DNA of 64,000 nt, taken from the NCBI GenBank assembly GCA_965213855.1, contig CBDCAA010000007.1, positions 930,001 to 994,000 of the forward strand, read 5' to 3'. A model generated the notes under the pieces. It made no database searches, was not told where the DNA came from, and was given only the letters and a program-made list of their open reading frames with translations. Position numbers and translations under genes: made by a program. This DNA comes from JBBROS01 sp965213855. Lineage in GTDB: Bacteria; Pseudomonadota; Alphaproteobacteria; Acetobacterales; Acetobacteraceae. Positions 1 through 8,133 of the stretch are shown in pieces. Position 1 is the stretch's first letter. The number at the start of each line of letters is the position of its first letter.

Positions 1-130
1 GGACGATCGCGCGCATGCTGGCATGACGCAATAACGATAGCTGGCCACTCCAAGCAGCCCGGGGCGGTGGCGCACGCATGAACCGCCGTCGCACCGCCGC
101 GTTCGGGCTGTTGCAATGGAGGAGGACAGC

Positions 131-301
131 ATGGCCGAGACCGAGACCCCGAAGCCGACCGGCACGACCGGCGCACCCAATCCGAAGACCGGGAGCAGCG
201 ACGCCGCCCGGGGCCTTGGCGGCCATAGCAAGGACGCCGACCACAAGCCCGGCAGCCCAGCCGAATACGTCGAGAAAGGCGAGCCGGCGACGAAGCCCTG
301 A
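131..301 (+). CDS. small hydrophilic protein of unknown function
   Basis: I recognise no family. The 56-residue product is hydrophilic, rich in Gly, Pro, Thr and Lys, without cysteine or membrane segment, and looks disordered. The start at 131 is preferred over an in-frame ATG at 116 because a strong purine run (GGAGGAGGA, 118-126) lies just ahead of it. The gene is convergent with copD and stands alone. Such short Gly/Pro/Lys proteins are common in acetic-acid-bacteria relatives and sometimes stress-linked, but nothing here shows a role. Confidence 0.6.
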   Translation: MAETETPKPTGTTGAPNPKTGSSDAARGLGGHSKDADHKPGSPAEYVEKGEPATKP

Positions 302-346
302 GCGCCCGCGCGGCGGGCGAGATGGCGGCGGGCGGAGGCGACCGGA

Positions 347-1156
347 TCAAAAATCGAGTGCCGGTGCCGAACTGGCGAGGAACCCCGCCGCCAGCACGAC
401 CATGATCCCCACGGCCGCTTCGGCGGTCACCATCGCCCGGAGGCGTGCCGGCCCCTCCCGCACGAGTGCGGGCAGCCGCCGGAAGCGGTTGACCGCGGCG
501 ATCAGCACGAGAACACCGAACAGCCCCGCCTTCGCCAACCCGGCCCGCCCGTAATCGAAGGCGGCCCATCCTGCCAGCGGGCCCATCAGCGACGACGACT
601 GGGCTAGTGCCGTCCCGGCCATCAGCCCCACACAGAGCGTGCCGAGCGAACCGAACCGCCGCGCCGCCGTGACGCACTCGGCCACGGGCGCACGCCACAG
701 GACCGAAAGCAGCGGCGGCAACCCACCCAGCCACGCGCCTGCCGCAAGCAGGTGCACCACGACCGAGACCACCAGCCAACTCGGCCCGTCGCTCATCGCC
801 CATGCATGGCCGTGCGCGACCTGGCTCGCCAGCGCCGCGCCGGCAAAGGCCGCCGTCATCCAAGCCGCACGTCGATACAGCAACAGCGCCGCAAGCAGCA
901 GCGACGCTTGCAGCAGCAACACGTGCCCGAACACGGTGGACCCGAGGACCGCCGGCGTCTCCCACACCGAGCCGCCCAGGGCGACGCCCGTTGTCGCCGC
1001 CCAGAGGCTCAGCCCGGCCAGCCCAGCCAGCAGGGAAAACCGGGCCGCGCGGACCGATCCAGGGACGAGCCAGGCCTGGAACAGCGTTGCCCCGAAGGCG
1101 GAGAGCAGCCCGCCATCGGCTGCGCCCCGTGCCAGCACCGCTGCCAGGTCCATCAT
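347..1156 (-). CDS. copD: CopD-family copper resistance membrane protein
   Basis: A 269-residue inner-membrane protein with about eight hydrophobic segments, of the CopD/PcoD type that works with periplasmic CopC in copper uptake or resistance. The start is the first ATG of an ATGATG pair, 20 bases after the copC stop, which fits an operon with copC and the two genes before it. Membrane-facing His residues occur around the middle (Val-Ala-His-Gly-His-Ala-Trp), typical of the family. A longer reading frame runs upstream through copC in another frame and was ignored. Family assignment is firm; the direction of copper transport cannot be told from sequence. Confidence 0.88.
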   Translation of the reverse strand: MMDLAAVLARGAADGGLLSAFGATLFQAWLVPGSVRAARFSLLAGLAGLSLWAATTGVALGGSVWETPAVLGSTVFGHVLLLQASLLLAALLLYRRAAWMTAAFAGAALASQVAHGHAWAMSDGPSWLVVSVVVHLLAAGAWLGGLPPLLSVLWRAPVAECVTAARRFGSLGTLCVGLMAGTALAQSSSLMGPLAGWAAFDYGRAGLAKAGLFGVLVLIAAVNRFRRLPALVREGPARLRAMVTAEAAVGIMVVLAAGFLASSAPALDF

Positions 1157-1176
1157 CGCCCCGACCGTCGCACTGC

Positions 1177-1527
1177 TCAGGGGGCGAGCGTGAACGTGAA
1201 CGTGCCCTCGGTCTTGTGCGTGTCGACCGAGGTCGCGTGCCACTCCACCGTGTAGACGCCAGGCGGCACCGTGCCGAGCCCGGCGATGAGCTGCTTGGCG
1301 TTGCCCGGTGCGGTGTGCAGGCCGTGCGTCTCGACGGGCGTGCCCGCCGCGGCAGTGACGGCGATGCTGCTGAACCGCGGCTCGACCGCCTCGCTGAAGG
1401 TGATCGCGATCTCGCCCGGGGCCGTGTAGACCGTCCCGCCGACGGGCGGCTCGGACGCTTGCAGGTGCGCGTGCGCCCAGGCCGAGGCGGGGGCAAGCAG
1501 AAGCAAAGTGGCAAGTCGTATGCGCAT
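1177..1527 (-). CDS. copC: CopC-family periplasmic copper-binding protein
   Basis: A 116-residue secreted protein. A signal peptide (residues 1-18, ending Ala-Trp-Ala) is followed directly by His-Ala-His, so cleavage would expose an N-terminal His, the classic Cu(II) ligand of CopC. The partner Asp-x-His is present near the C-terminus (SVDTHKTEG). The fold core shows the usual ASEPPVGG and ITFSEAVE strands. The ATG at 1527 is chosen for its clear GAGGAGGG ribosome site. It lies 11 bases after the outer-membrane-type gene and 20 before copD, so the copper genes are probably one transcript. Confidence 0.92.
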   Translation of the reverse strand: MRIRLATLLLLAPASAWAHAHLQASEPPVGGTVYTAPGEIAITFSEAVEPRFSSIAVTAAAGTPVETHGLHTAPGNAKQLIAGLGTVPPGVYTVEWHATSVDTHKTEGTFTFTLAP

Positions 1528-1538
1528 GATCTCCCTCC

Positions 1539-2516
1539 TCACTGGAACAGCGGCCTGCCGAGGCTGGTCGGGAACAGGTCGTCGAAGAACAGATGCAGCT
1601 GGGAGATGAAGCCCACGTTGCGGCCTGACGCCCGGTTGGCTGGCACGAGCAGCGCCGCGCCGACCTGGTAGCTGTCCCCCTCGTAAAGCACGCCCGGCGC
1701 ATAGACGACTTGCGTGCCAAGGTTGCTCGGCTTGGAGGCAGGCGACGAGTACGCCACCTCCACCAGCGGGATCAGCCGGTTGACGACGTCCGGCAGCCCG
1801 TAATCCTTCACCTGGCTGCGCAGGTAGGGCAGGCTGTACTGCAGCGACAGCCCGCCGGTCCAACGATTGGAATAGCCGTTGTTGAAGGTCTGGGCGGCCA
1901 GCCCGGTCAGGCCCGGTGCCGTCCCGGTGTCCCCCGGTCCCGGCTGTCCGGTCGCCTTCAGCTCCTTGTCGGCGATCGTGAACCCGGCCGTCCCCGTGAT
2001 CGCGAACGGCCGCAGCCAGGGCACCGGCAGGTCGCCCATGCCCTTGCCGAAATACGCCGTCGGCGTCGTGCTGCCATATTGGTCGGCACCGAGGTGCGCC
2101 GTGCCGGTGCGCCCGAACTCCCGGATGACGCCGAGCGACAGGATCGCCTCGTGCGGTCCGTCGACGAAGGCCTGATACTTCACGGTGACGTTGATGTCTT
2201 GCAGCCCGACCCGCGTCTTGTCGTGAACGGTGCTCTGCACCGTGACGCCGTCATTGACGCCGACGCCAAGATGCTCGGTGATCCGTTTGTCGAACTCGGC
2301 GCTGACATTATACTGGTAAGTTGGTCCGGGTCCGCCATCCGCGCCGAGCCGCTGATAGGTGAACGTCGGGATCGAGGCCTCGTCGGCAACGCCAGGGTCA
2401 TCGATCGTGAGCGTGACGGGGAACACGCGCGCGCCGGCAATGGCGTGCGCGGCGGCCGGCGCATGGGGCGCCGAGCAACAGGCGGCAAGCGCCGCCGCCA
2501 TAGTGATGCGGATCAT
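1539..2516 (-). CDS. secreted, probable outer-membrane beta-barrel protein of copper cluster
   Basis: A 325-residue protein with a signal peptide (about residues 1-25, two Cys in the hydrophobic part). The mature part has alternating short strands, many Gly, Tyr and Asn, and aromatic residues near the end (LHLFFDDLFPTSLGRPLF), as in outer-membrane channels or anchored periplasmic proteins. I cannot place it in a named family. It is co-oriented with copC and copD and only 11 bases upstream of copC, so a role in copper or metal passage across the outer membrane is an inference from context. It could equally be a structural envelope protein. Confidence 0.7.
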   Translation of the reverse strand: MIRITMAAALAACCSAPHAPAAAHAIAGARVFPVTLTIDDPGVADEASIPTFTYQRLGADGGPGPTYQYNVSAEFDKRITEHLGVGVNDGVTVQSTVHDKTRVGLQDINVTVKYQAFVDGPHEAILSLGVIREFGRTGTAHLGADQYGSTTPTAYFGKGMGDLPVPWLRPFAITGTAGFTIADKELKATGQPGPGDTGTAPGLTGLAAQTFNNGYSNRWTGGLSLQYSLPYLRSQVKDYGLPDVVNRLIPLVEVAYSSPASKPSNLGTQVVYAPGVLYEGDSYQVGAALLVPANRASGRNVGFISQLHLFFDDLFPTSLGRPLFQ

Positions 2517-2580
2517 TGAACGGGTCCTGTCCAGGAGTGCGGACGCCCGGAGGCGTGGCCACCCGGGCGCGGAAGGCGCG

Positions 2581-3021
2581 TCAGGACAGGCGGGGTGGTC
2601 CGGTGGGGAACGTGGCGGCCCTGATGGCGAGGGCGGGCGGGGCGTGGGACGGCGGCCACGCGGCAAGCCCCGCCACCAATGCGTCCGGGGCGCCCATCGC
2701 CGGCACGTCCGGCGCCGGCAGCACCGCCGCCGCAAGGGCCGTGCAGAGCGGGCACACGGTACAGTCCATGCCGTGGTGATGCGGCCCGGCCGGGGCCGGC
2801 GGCCCGGCATCGTCCGCGGCACCGGCGTGGCAGATCGGGAATGACCCGTCCAAGCCGGCGTCGACGATCGGCAACGGCATCGCGACGGCCGCGAGTATCT
2901 GCGCCAGAAGCGCCAGCGTCGCCAACATCAGGCCGTATGCGCGCCCAACGCCGGCCAGGCGGCCGGGCTGCGGGCCTGTCACTCGTGCCGACCTCAAACG
3001 GGGGGAGTGCGCCGCGAACAT
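2581..3021 (-). CDS. DUF2946-like membrane-anchored protein with His/Cys metal motif
   Basis: A 146-residue protein with one hydrophobic segment (about residues 31-50) followed by a His-rich, Cys-containing stretch (HHHGMDCTVCPLC). This is the pattern of the DUF2946 family, small proteins found with copper and other metal resistance genes. The ATG at 3021 has no clear ribosome site; an internal ATG before the hydrophobic segment is an alternative start. It is the first gene of the four-gene copper run and could bind or sense metal in the periplasm, but no function is established. Confidence 0.65.
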   Translation of the reverse strand: MFAAHSPRLRSARVTGPQPGRLAGVGRAYGLMLATLALLAQILAAVAMPLPIVDAGLDGSFPICHAGAADDAGPPAPAGPHHHGMDCTVCPLCTALAAAVLPAPDVPAMGAPDALVAGLAAWPPSHAPPALAIRAATFPTGPPRLS

Positions 3022-3065
3022 GGGGACACCGTAGCCAATCCCCCGATGGGCTGGAAGCCCGGCCT

Positions 3066-3677
3066 TCAGCCGTCCTCGGCCAGGGTCGCGCGCATGGACG
3101 GCCGGTCGAGCGCGGCCGCGGCCCAAAGCGCGAGCGCCGGCCGACCCTCCCGCCAAGCTAGCGCAGCGAACCGGAAATCGAGGTAGGCCAGCAGCACGCC
3201 GATGGTGAGCTGCCCGATCCCGAACGGTGCCGCGCCCAGCGCGGGCGCCAGCTGCTCGAGACGGTCGAGCACCGCCTCCGTCTTGCGTCCGAAGATCAGC
3301 GACAGCTCCGGCGTGGCACGCGCCGGCGGCCTGCCCTGCTCGAACCGCCACAGGATCAGCACGTCCAGCAGATTGTCCGCCATGGCGTGCCAGGTGAGCG
3401 CGGTCCAGCGCGCCGGGCCGGCCGGGGGGAACAGTCCGCCGGCCCCGATGCTGTCGAGGTACTCGCAGATGACCAGGCTGTCATACAGCGCCGTGCCGTC
3501 GTCCAGCACGAGGGTCGGGATGCGGCCCACCGGATTGTCCGCCAACAGCGCCTCGTTCAGGACATCCAGTCCGACCACGGTCCGCACCGTCGCAATCCGC
3601 TCCGCGAGGCCCAGCTCGTGCGCAGCGACCATGACTTTGCGGACGAATGGCGACCGTGGCGACCAGTGCAGCTTCAT
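3066..3677 (-). CDS. glutathione S-transferase family protein
   Basis: A 203-residue cytosolic protein with the two-part GST layout: an N-terminal thioredoxin fold (KLHWSPRSPFVRK at the start, cis-Pro in VGRIPTLVLDDG, then ALYDSLVICEYL, which carries the Ser that binds the glutathione gamma-glutamyl group) and an all-helical C-terminal domain. The catalytic position near the N-terminus is Ser (SPRSPF), as in many bacterial beta/zeta-like GSTs. The ATG at 3677 follows a GGAGGGG ribosome site. It runs in the same direction as the copper genes, 44 bases before them; co-transcription is possible. Substrate unknown. Confidence 0.88.
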   Translation of the reverse strand: MKLHWSPRSPFVRKVMVAAHELGLAERIATVRTVVGLDVLNEALLADNPVGRIPTLVLDDGTALYDSLVICEYLDSIGAGGLFPPAGPARWTALTWHAMADNLLDVLILWRFEQGRPPARATPELSLIFGRKTEAVLDRLEQLAPALGAAPFGIGQLTIGVLLAYLDFRFAALAWREGRPALALWAAAALDRPSMRATLAEDG

Positions 3678-3825
3678 CGATGTCCCCCCTCCGCGCGCCT
3701 GCCCGGCAGGCCGGCCATCGATCTTGCGTCGCATACCGTCCCGGTGCCACACGCACGCCAGGGCTGACGGGCCCGCGCGCGTGGCGCCTGCTTGCACCGG
3801 GGGGAAATACCGCTAGGTAAGCGGC

Positions 3826-4860
3826 ATGCCGGACCAGCCCGCCCTTCCCGAGATCGAGACCGATGTCGCCATCATCGGGGCCGGGCCGGTCGGCCTGTTC
3901 GCCGCGTTTGAGTGCGGGATGCTGAAGCTCCGCTCCGTGCTGGTCGACGCGCTGAGCGAAGTCGGCGGGCAGTGCTCGGCACTGTATCCGGAGAAGCCGA
4001 TCTTCGACATTCCGGCGCATCCGGCGATCGCGGCCGGGCACCTGATCGGCAACCTCGAGGCGCAGATTGCGCCGTTCGACGTGCCGCGCCTGTTGGGCCG
4101 CCGGGTCGAGGGCCTGTCCGGCGCCGTGGGCGCCTTCACGCTGCGCACCGACAAGGGCGACAGCGTCCGCTGCAAGGCCGTGCTGCTCGCTGCCGGGGCC
4201 GGCGCGTTCGGGCCGAACCGTCCCCCGCTCGACGGGCTGCACGCGTTCGAGGAGTCGGGCGCCGTCCAATACCTGGTCAAGCGCCGCGAGGACTTCCGTG
4301 GCCGCCGGGTCGTTATCGCCGGGGGCGGCGACAGCGCGGTCGATTGGGCCCTGTCGTTGAAGGATGTCGCGGCCAAGACCTATGTCATCCACCGCCGGCA
4401 GAAGTTCCGCGCCGCGCCCGAGACCGCCGCGCGGCTGGACGAGGCCGGCGCCCGGGGCGAGATCGAGCTGGTCATTCCCTACCAGCTGCACGCCCTGCAC
4501 GGCTCCGGCGGCGTGCTGGACGGCGTCGACGTGGTGGACATGCAGGGCGGCGTCCGCCGGCTCGAGGCGGACCGGCTGCTGCCGTTCTTCGGTCTGTCGA
4601 TGGACCTGGGCCCGATCGCCGGCTGGGGGCTCGACCTGCAGCATATGCACATCCAGGTGACGCCTGCCACCTGCGAAACCAGCACCCCGGGCGTGTTCGC
4701 GATCGGCGACGTCGCGACCTACCCTGGCAAGCTGAAGCTGATCCTGCAGGGGTTCAGCGAGGGCGCGATGGCGGCGCACGCCATCCACCCGATCGTCCAT
4801 CCCGGCACGGCGCTGCATTTCGAGTACAGCACCAGCAAGGGCGTGCCCGCGGCCGCCTGA
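3826..4860 (+). CDS. ferredoxin--NADP(+) reductase, thioredoxin-reductase-like type
   Basis: A 344-residue FAD/NAD(P)H enzyme. The FAD Rossmann motif (IIGAGPVG, residues 16-23), the NADPH motif (IAGGGDSAVDWAL, about 164-176) and the C-terminal FAD motif (VFAIGDV, about 290-296) are all present. The redox CxxC of true thioredoxin reductase is absent, which is the mark of the TrxB-like ferredoxin-NADP reductases of alphaproteobacteria and Firmicutes. It passes electrons between NADPH and ferredoxin or flavodoxin. Its stop overlaps the start of the ABC ATPase (TGATG), an unusual coupling to a transporter. Confidence 0.88.
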   Translation: MPDQPALPEIETDVAIIGAGPVGLFAAFECGMLKLRSVLVDALSEVGGQCSALYPEKPIFDIPAHPAIAAGHLIGNLEAQIAPFDVPRLLGRRVEGLSGAVGAFTLRTDKGDSVRCKAVLLAAGAGAFGPNRPPLDGLHAFEESGAVQYLVKRREDFRGRRVVIAGGGDSAVDWALSLKDVAAKTYVIHRRQKFRAAPETAARLDEAGARGEIELVIPYQLHALHGSGGVLDGVDVVDMQGGVRRLEADRLLPFFGLSMDLGPIAGWGLDLQHMHIQVTPATCETSTPGVFAIGDVATYPGKLKLILQGFSEGAMAAHAIHPIVHPGTALHFEYSTSKGVPAAA

Positions 4861-5690
4861 TGCCCGCCCACGCACCTGTCTCCATCCAGGCCGAGCGCCT
4901 GACGAAGCGCTACGGCGACGTGCTGGCGGTCGACGACCTGTCGTTCGAGGTCCCGCGCGGCGCCACCCTGGGCTTGCTGGGCGGCAACGGCGCCGGCAAG
5001 ACGACCACTATCACCATGCTGCTCGGCCTGCTGCTGCCGAGCGCCGGGCGCATCCGAGTGCTGGGGCACGACATGGCGCGCGACCGCTTTGCCGCCTTGG
5101 CGCGGATGAACTTCTCGTCGCCCTACATCGCCCTGCCGGCCCGGCTGACGGTGCGGGAGAACCTTCGCGTGTACGGCCACCTCTATACCGTCCGCGGCCT
5201 CGACCGCCGCATTGCCGAACTGGCCGAGGAACTGGACTTACATGCCTTCCTCGACCGCCCCGCCGGACAGCTCTCGGCGGGCCAGAAGACACGCGTGGCA
5301 CTCGCCAAGTCGCTCATCAACCGGCCCGACGTGCTGCTGCTCGACGAGCCGACCGCGAGCCTCGACCCCGACACCGGCGACATGGTCCGCACCTGGCTCG
5401 AGCGCTACCGGGCGCAATCGGGCTGCGCGATCCTGCTCGCCAGCCACAACATGGCGGAGGTTGAACGGCTCTGCGACACGGTCCTGGTCCTTAAGCAGGG
5501 CCGGGTCGTCGACCAGGGTGCGCCGGCCAACCTCGTCGCCCGCTACGGCCGCGACACCCTTGAACAAGTCTTCCTCGACATCGCCCGGGGCACGTCGTCT
5601 CCCGTCCCGCCAAGGGACAAGCCGGGTGTGGGTAGCTCCAACCGCCAGCGCGCGACCGCTAACACCGCCCCGGACGAGGGCGCCCCATGA
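4860..5690 (+). CDS. ABC transporter ATP-binding protein (ABC-2 exporter)
   Basis: A 276-residue ATPase of the NodI/CcmA-like class. Walker A (GGNGAGKT, 41-48), signature LSAGQ (138-142), Walker B VLLLDEP (158-164) and the H-loop His (LASHNM) are intact. The usual Q-loop glutamine region reads NFSSPYIALP, without an obvious Gln, a variant seen in related exporter ATPases. The start overlaps the flavin reductase stop by one base and the end overlaps the permease start by four bases, so all three are translationally coupled. The C-terminal 35 residues are low-complexity. Substrate not deducible. Confidence 0.9.
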   Translation: MPAHAPVSIQAERLTKRYGDVLAVDDLSFEVPRGATLGLLGGNGAGKTTTITMLLGLLLPSAGRIRVLGHDMARDRFAALARMNFSSPYIALPARLTVRENLRVYGHLYTVRGLDRRIAELAEELDLHAFLDRPAGQLSAGQKTRVALAKSLINRPDVLLLDEPTASLDPDTGDMVRTWLERYRAQSGCAILLASHNMAEVERLCDTVLVLKQGRVVDQGAPANLVARYGRDTLEQVFLDIARGTSSPVPPRDKPGVGSSNRQRATANTAPDEGAP

Positions 5691-6478
5691 GCGCGAACCG
5701 CGTTTGGGGCATGATCTACCGCCACCTTTGCCTCTACAGGCACAGCTGGCCGCGGATGCTCGAACTCGTCTACTGGCCCACGTTGCAGATGTGCATCTGG
5801 GGGTTCACGACCAGCTATCTCATCAGCCGCGGCAACTCGCCCGCCGCGGTGGTCGGCGGCGCCCTCCTCGGCGGCGTCCTGCTCTGGGAGGTCACCCTCC
5901 GCAGCCAGATGGGTGTCGCGATCACCTTCCTCGAGGAACTCTGGTCCCGCAACCTCGGCCATATCTTCGTCAGCCCGATCCGCCCGTGGGAGCTGATCGC
6001 GGCCCAGCTCGGCGTCTCGTTGCTGCGCACCCTGTTCGGCGTGCTGCCGGCGATCGGCCTTGCCTGGCTGCTCTACGCCTTCGACCTGTTCGCGATGGGC
6101 CCCATCCTGGTGTTGTTCTTCCTGCTGCTCATGATCATGGGATGGTGGATCGCGCTCGCGGTCGTCAGCATCATCCTTCGCCACGGCCTCGGCGCCGAGG
6201 TCCTCGCCTGGTCCGTCACGTTCGGCCTGGCCCCGCTCTCGGCCGTGTTCTACCCGGTCAGCGTCCTGCCCGCCGCGATCCGCCCGATCGCTCTGGCGCT
6301 GCCGTCGACGCACGTGTTCGAGGGAATGCGTGCCGCCCTGGCCGGGGAGACGCGGTGGGACCACCTGGCCGCGGCCGCCGGGTTGAACGTGATCTGGGCG
6401 CTGGCAGCCACGGCGCTGTTCGCCTGGCAGTTCCGCCGCGCACGCGACCGCGGCGCGCTGTTGAACCTGGGCGAATAG
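5687..6478 (+). CDS. ABC-2 type transporter permease
   Basis: A 263-residue inner-membrane protein with about six transmembrane segments and the typical ABC-2 ending motif region (PLSAVFYPVSVLP). It pairs with the ATPase just before it (four-base ATGA overlap) to form an exporter of the NodJ/CcmB-like class, which moves lipids, polysaccharides or drugs outward. The three-gene coupling with a ferredoxin/flavodoxin reductase offers no clear substrate clue. Confidence 0.9.
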   Translation: MSANRVWGMIYRHLCLYRHSWPRMLELVYWPTLQMCIWGFTTSYLISRGNSPAAVVGGALLGGVLLWEVTLRSQMGVAITFLEELWSRNLGHIFVSPIRPWELIAAQLGVSLLRTLFGVLPAIGLAWLLYAFDLFAMGPILVLFFLLLMIMGWWIALAVVSIILRHGLGAEVLAWSVTFGLAPLSAVFYPVSVLPAAIRPIALALPSTHVFEGMRAALAGETRWDHLAAAAGLNVIWALAATALFAWQFRRARDRGALLNLGE

Positions 6479-6536
6479 GGCACGGTTCACGCCGCGGCGG
6501 CGCTGGGCCATAACGGCGGCAGCAAAGGACCTCGTT

Positions 6537-7157
6537 ATGGACACTCGCTTCTGGCTCATCCGCCACGCCCTCGTGTCGGAGAACGAGCGTGCGCGCCTCT
6601 ATGGCGTGCTCGACGTCTCGCTCTGCCCCGACACGCTGGTGGCCCAAGCGCCGCAGTACCGGGCGCTCGCAGCCCGCCTGCCAAGCCCGGCGGTGTGGAT
6701 GTGCTCGCCGCTCAGCCGCACCCGCCGCACGGCGGAGGCCATCTTCGCCGCCGGCTATGCCGAGCAGCCGCTGACGGTCGTGCCGGGCATGATCGAGCAG
6801 AACCTCGGCGACTATCAGGGCTTGCCGCACGCGGACCTTCCGGGGCGGCTGGTGGCGCCCGCGCACCCGTTCTGGCCGCTCAGCGCCGCCGAACGGCCCC
6901 CGGGCGGCGGCGAAAGCATGGAGGACGTCGTCCGCCGGGTCGGCCGCACGATGGACGAGCTGGCCGAGGCGCAGGCGGGGCAGGACGTCGTGATCGTGAG
7001 CCATGGCGGCACCATCCGCGCCGCGGTGGCCCATGCGCTGCGCGCCACCGCGGACCAGGCACTGCACCTCTCGGTCCACAACATCTCCCTCACCCGTCTA
7101 GAGCGCGTTGCGGAGGGCTGGCGCGTCGTGTGCGTGAACGAGTGGCCCGGCATTTGA
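6537..7157 (+). CDS. histidine phosphatase family protein
   Basis: A 206-residue member of the phosphoglycerate mutase-like superfamily. The phospho-acceptor His is in LIRHA (residues 7-11; the third motif position is Ala, usually Gly), the Arg-rich pocket in SPLSRTRRTAEA, the acid in EQNLGDYQG, and the second His in VIVSHGGTIR. Such proteins are small phosphoester or alpha-ribazole phosphatases; the substrate is not clear here. An AAGGA ribosome site precedes the ATG. It lies 58 bases after the ABC permease and may be cotranscribed. Confidence 0.88.
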   Translation: MDTRFWLIRHALVSENERARLYGVLDVSLCPDTLVAQAPQYRALAARLPSPAVWMCSPLSRTRRTAEAIFAAGYAEQPLTVVPGMIEQNLGDYQGLPHADLPGRLVAPAHPFWPLSAAERPPGGGESMEDVVRRVGRTMDELAEAQAGQDVVIVSHGGTIRAAVAHALRATADQALHLSVHNISLTRLERVAEGWRVVCVNEWPGI

Positions 7158-7207
7158 TCCGGCCTGGCGCCGACCGGGTCCGCGGCGACCGCACACGGGA
7201 TGGGAAA

Positions 7208-8125
7208 GTGCCGGGCGGCCGGGCCGGCATCCTGCTCGCAGTCCTTCTCTCGCTGGTATTCCCGGGCCTCGGGCAGATCTACGCGCGGGCCTGGCGGATC
7301 GGCCTCGTGCTGCTCGGCGTCGACACGGCGCTGTCCTTCGGCGCCCGGTTGCTCACGGTTGCAGCGCCGCCCATCCTGCCCGCGCTCGCCGCGTTCGGGC
7401 TGGTCGTCGGCGCCGGGCTGGCGCTTTCGGTCGTCGCGGCCGCAGACGCGGTCCGCCGGTCTCGCCGGGGCATTCCAGCGCAGCGGCCACGCTGGTTCCG
7501 ATCGACCTGGTTCGCGGCGCTGGCGATGGTCGCGATCGGCTTCGGGCTCGACACCGCGCTGCCGTTTGGCTGGCGCGCATTCGATATCCCATCGAGCTCG
7601 ATGGCGCCCACGCTGATGGTCGGCGACTATCTCCTCGCCGACGCCCGGGCTGCCGGCGCCGTCACGCCGGCCCGGGGCGAGGTCATCATCTTCGAGATCG
7701 TGCGCGAGCCGGGCGCGGAGCCGATCGACTACGTGAAGCGGGTGATCGGCTTGCCCGGGGAGCGGATCGCGCTCAACGACGGGATCGTCACGATCGACGG
7801 GACGCCTACCGCACAAACCCAGGGACCCGAGGCGATCATTCCCGAGGCGATGACGTTCGGCATCAAGGCCCGGCTCGATACGGAAACCCTGCCCGGCGGC
7901 GTCAGCCACCCGATCTACCGGATACAAGGTGCCGCCCTGCGCGAAACCACCGCCGAGGTGACGGTGCCGGCGGGGCGGCTGTTCGTGCTGGGCGACAATC
8001 GCGACAACAGCGTGGATAGCCGGTACGCCGAGGTCGGCTTCGTTCCCATCGCCGCCGTCGTCGGGCCGGCCCGGACGCTATATTGGTCCCGCGACCGTGG
8101 CCGCGTGCCGTCCGACATCCGCTGA
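7208..8125 (+). CDS. lepB: signal peptidase I with N-terminal multi-membrane extension
   Basis: Removes signal peptides at the outer face of the inner membrane. Counting from the GTG at 7208 (305 residues), the catalytic Ser is S131 in PSSSMAPTL and the general-base Lys is K177 in DYVKRVIGLPGE; the GDNRDNSVDSR box is also present. About 125 residues precede the catalytic domain and hold several hydrophobic segments, including a PGLGQIYARAWRIG motif as in TM2-type membrane modules, more than the usual one or two. A TTG at 7154, overlapping the previous stop, is an alternative start. It ends nine bases before the convergent paaE. Confidence 0.9.
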   Translation: MPGGRAGILLAVLLSLVFPGLGQIYARAWRIGLVLLGVDTALSFGARLLTVAAPPILPALAAFGLVVGAGLALSVVAAADAVRRSRRGIPAQRPRWFRSTWFAALAMVAIGFGLDTALPFGWRAFDIPSSSMAPTLMVGDYLLADARAAGAVTPARGEVIIFEIVREPGAEPIDYVKRVIGLPGERIALNDGIVTIDGTPTAQTQGPEAIIPEAMTFGIKARLDTETLPGGVSHPIYRIQGAALRETTAEVTVPAGRLFVLGDNRDNSVDSRYAEVGFVPIAAVVGPARTLYWSRDRGRVPSDIR

Positions 8126-8133
8126 GGGCCTTT

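Noticed and set aside
78..554. Long frame of 158 codons over the small gene and the end of copD
   Set aside because: Arg/Ala/Pro-rich out-of-frame reading typical of high-GC shadow; the frame at 131 has the ribosome site.
1157..1720. N-terminal extension of the copD frame
   Set aside because: It is antisense-like shadow of copC and the upstream gene in another frame; copD starts at 1156.
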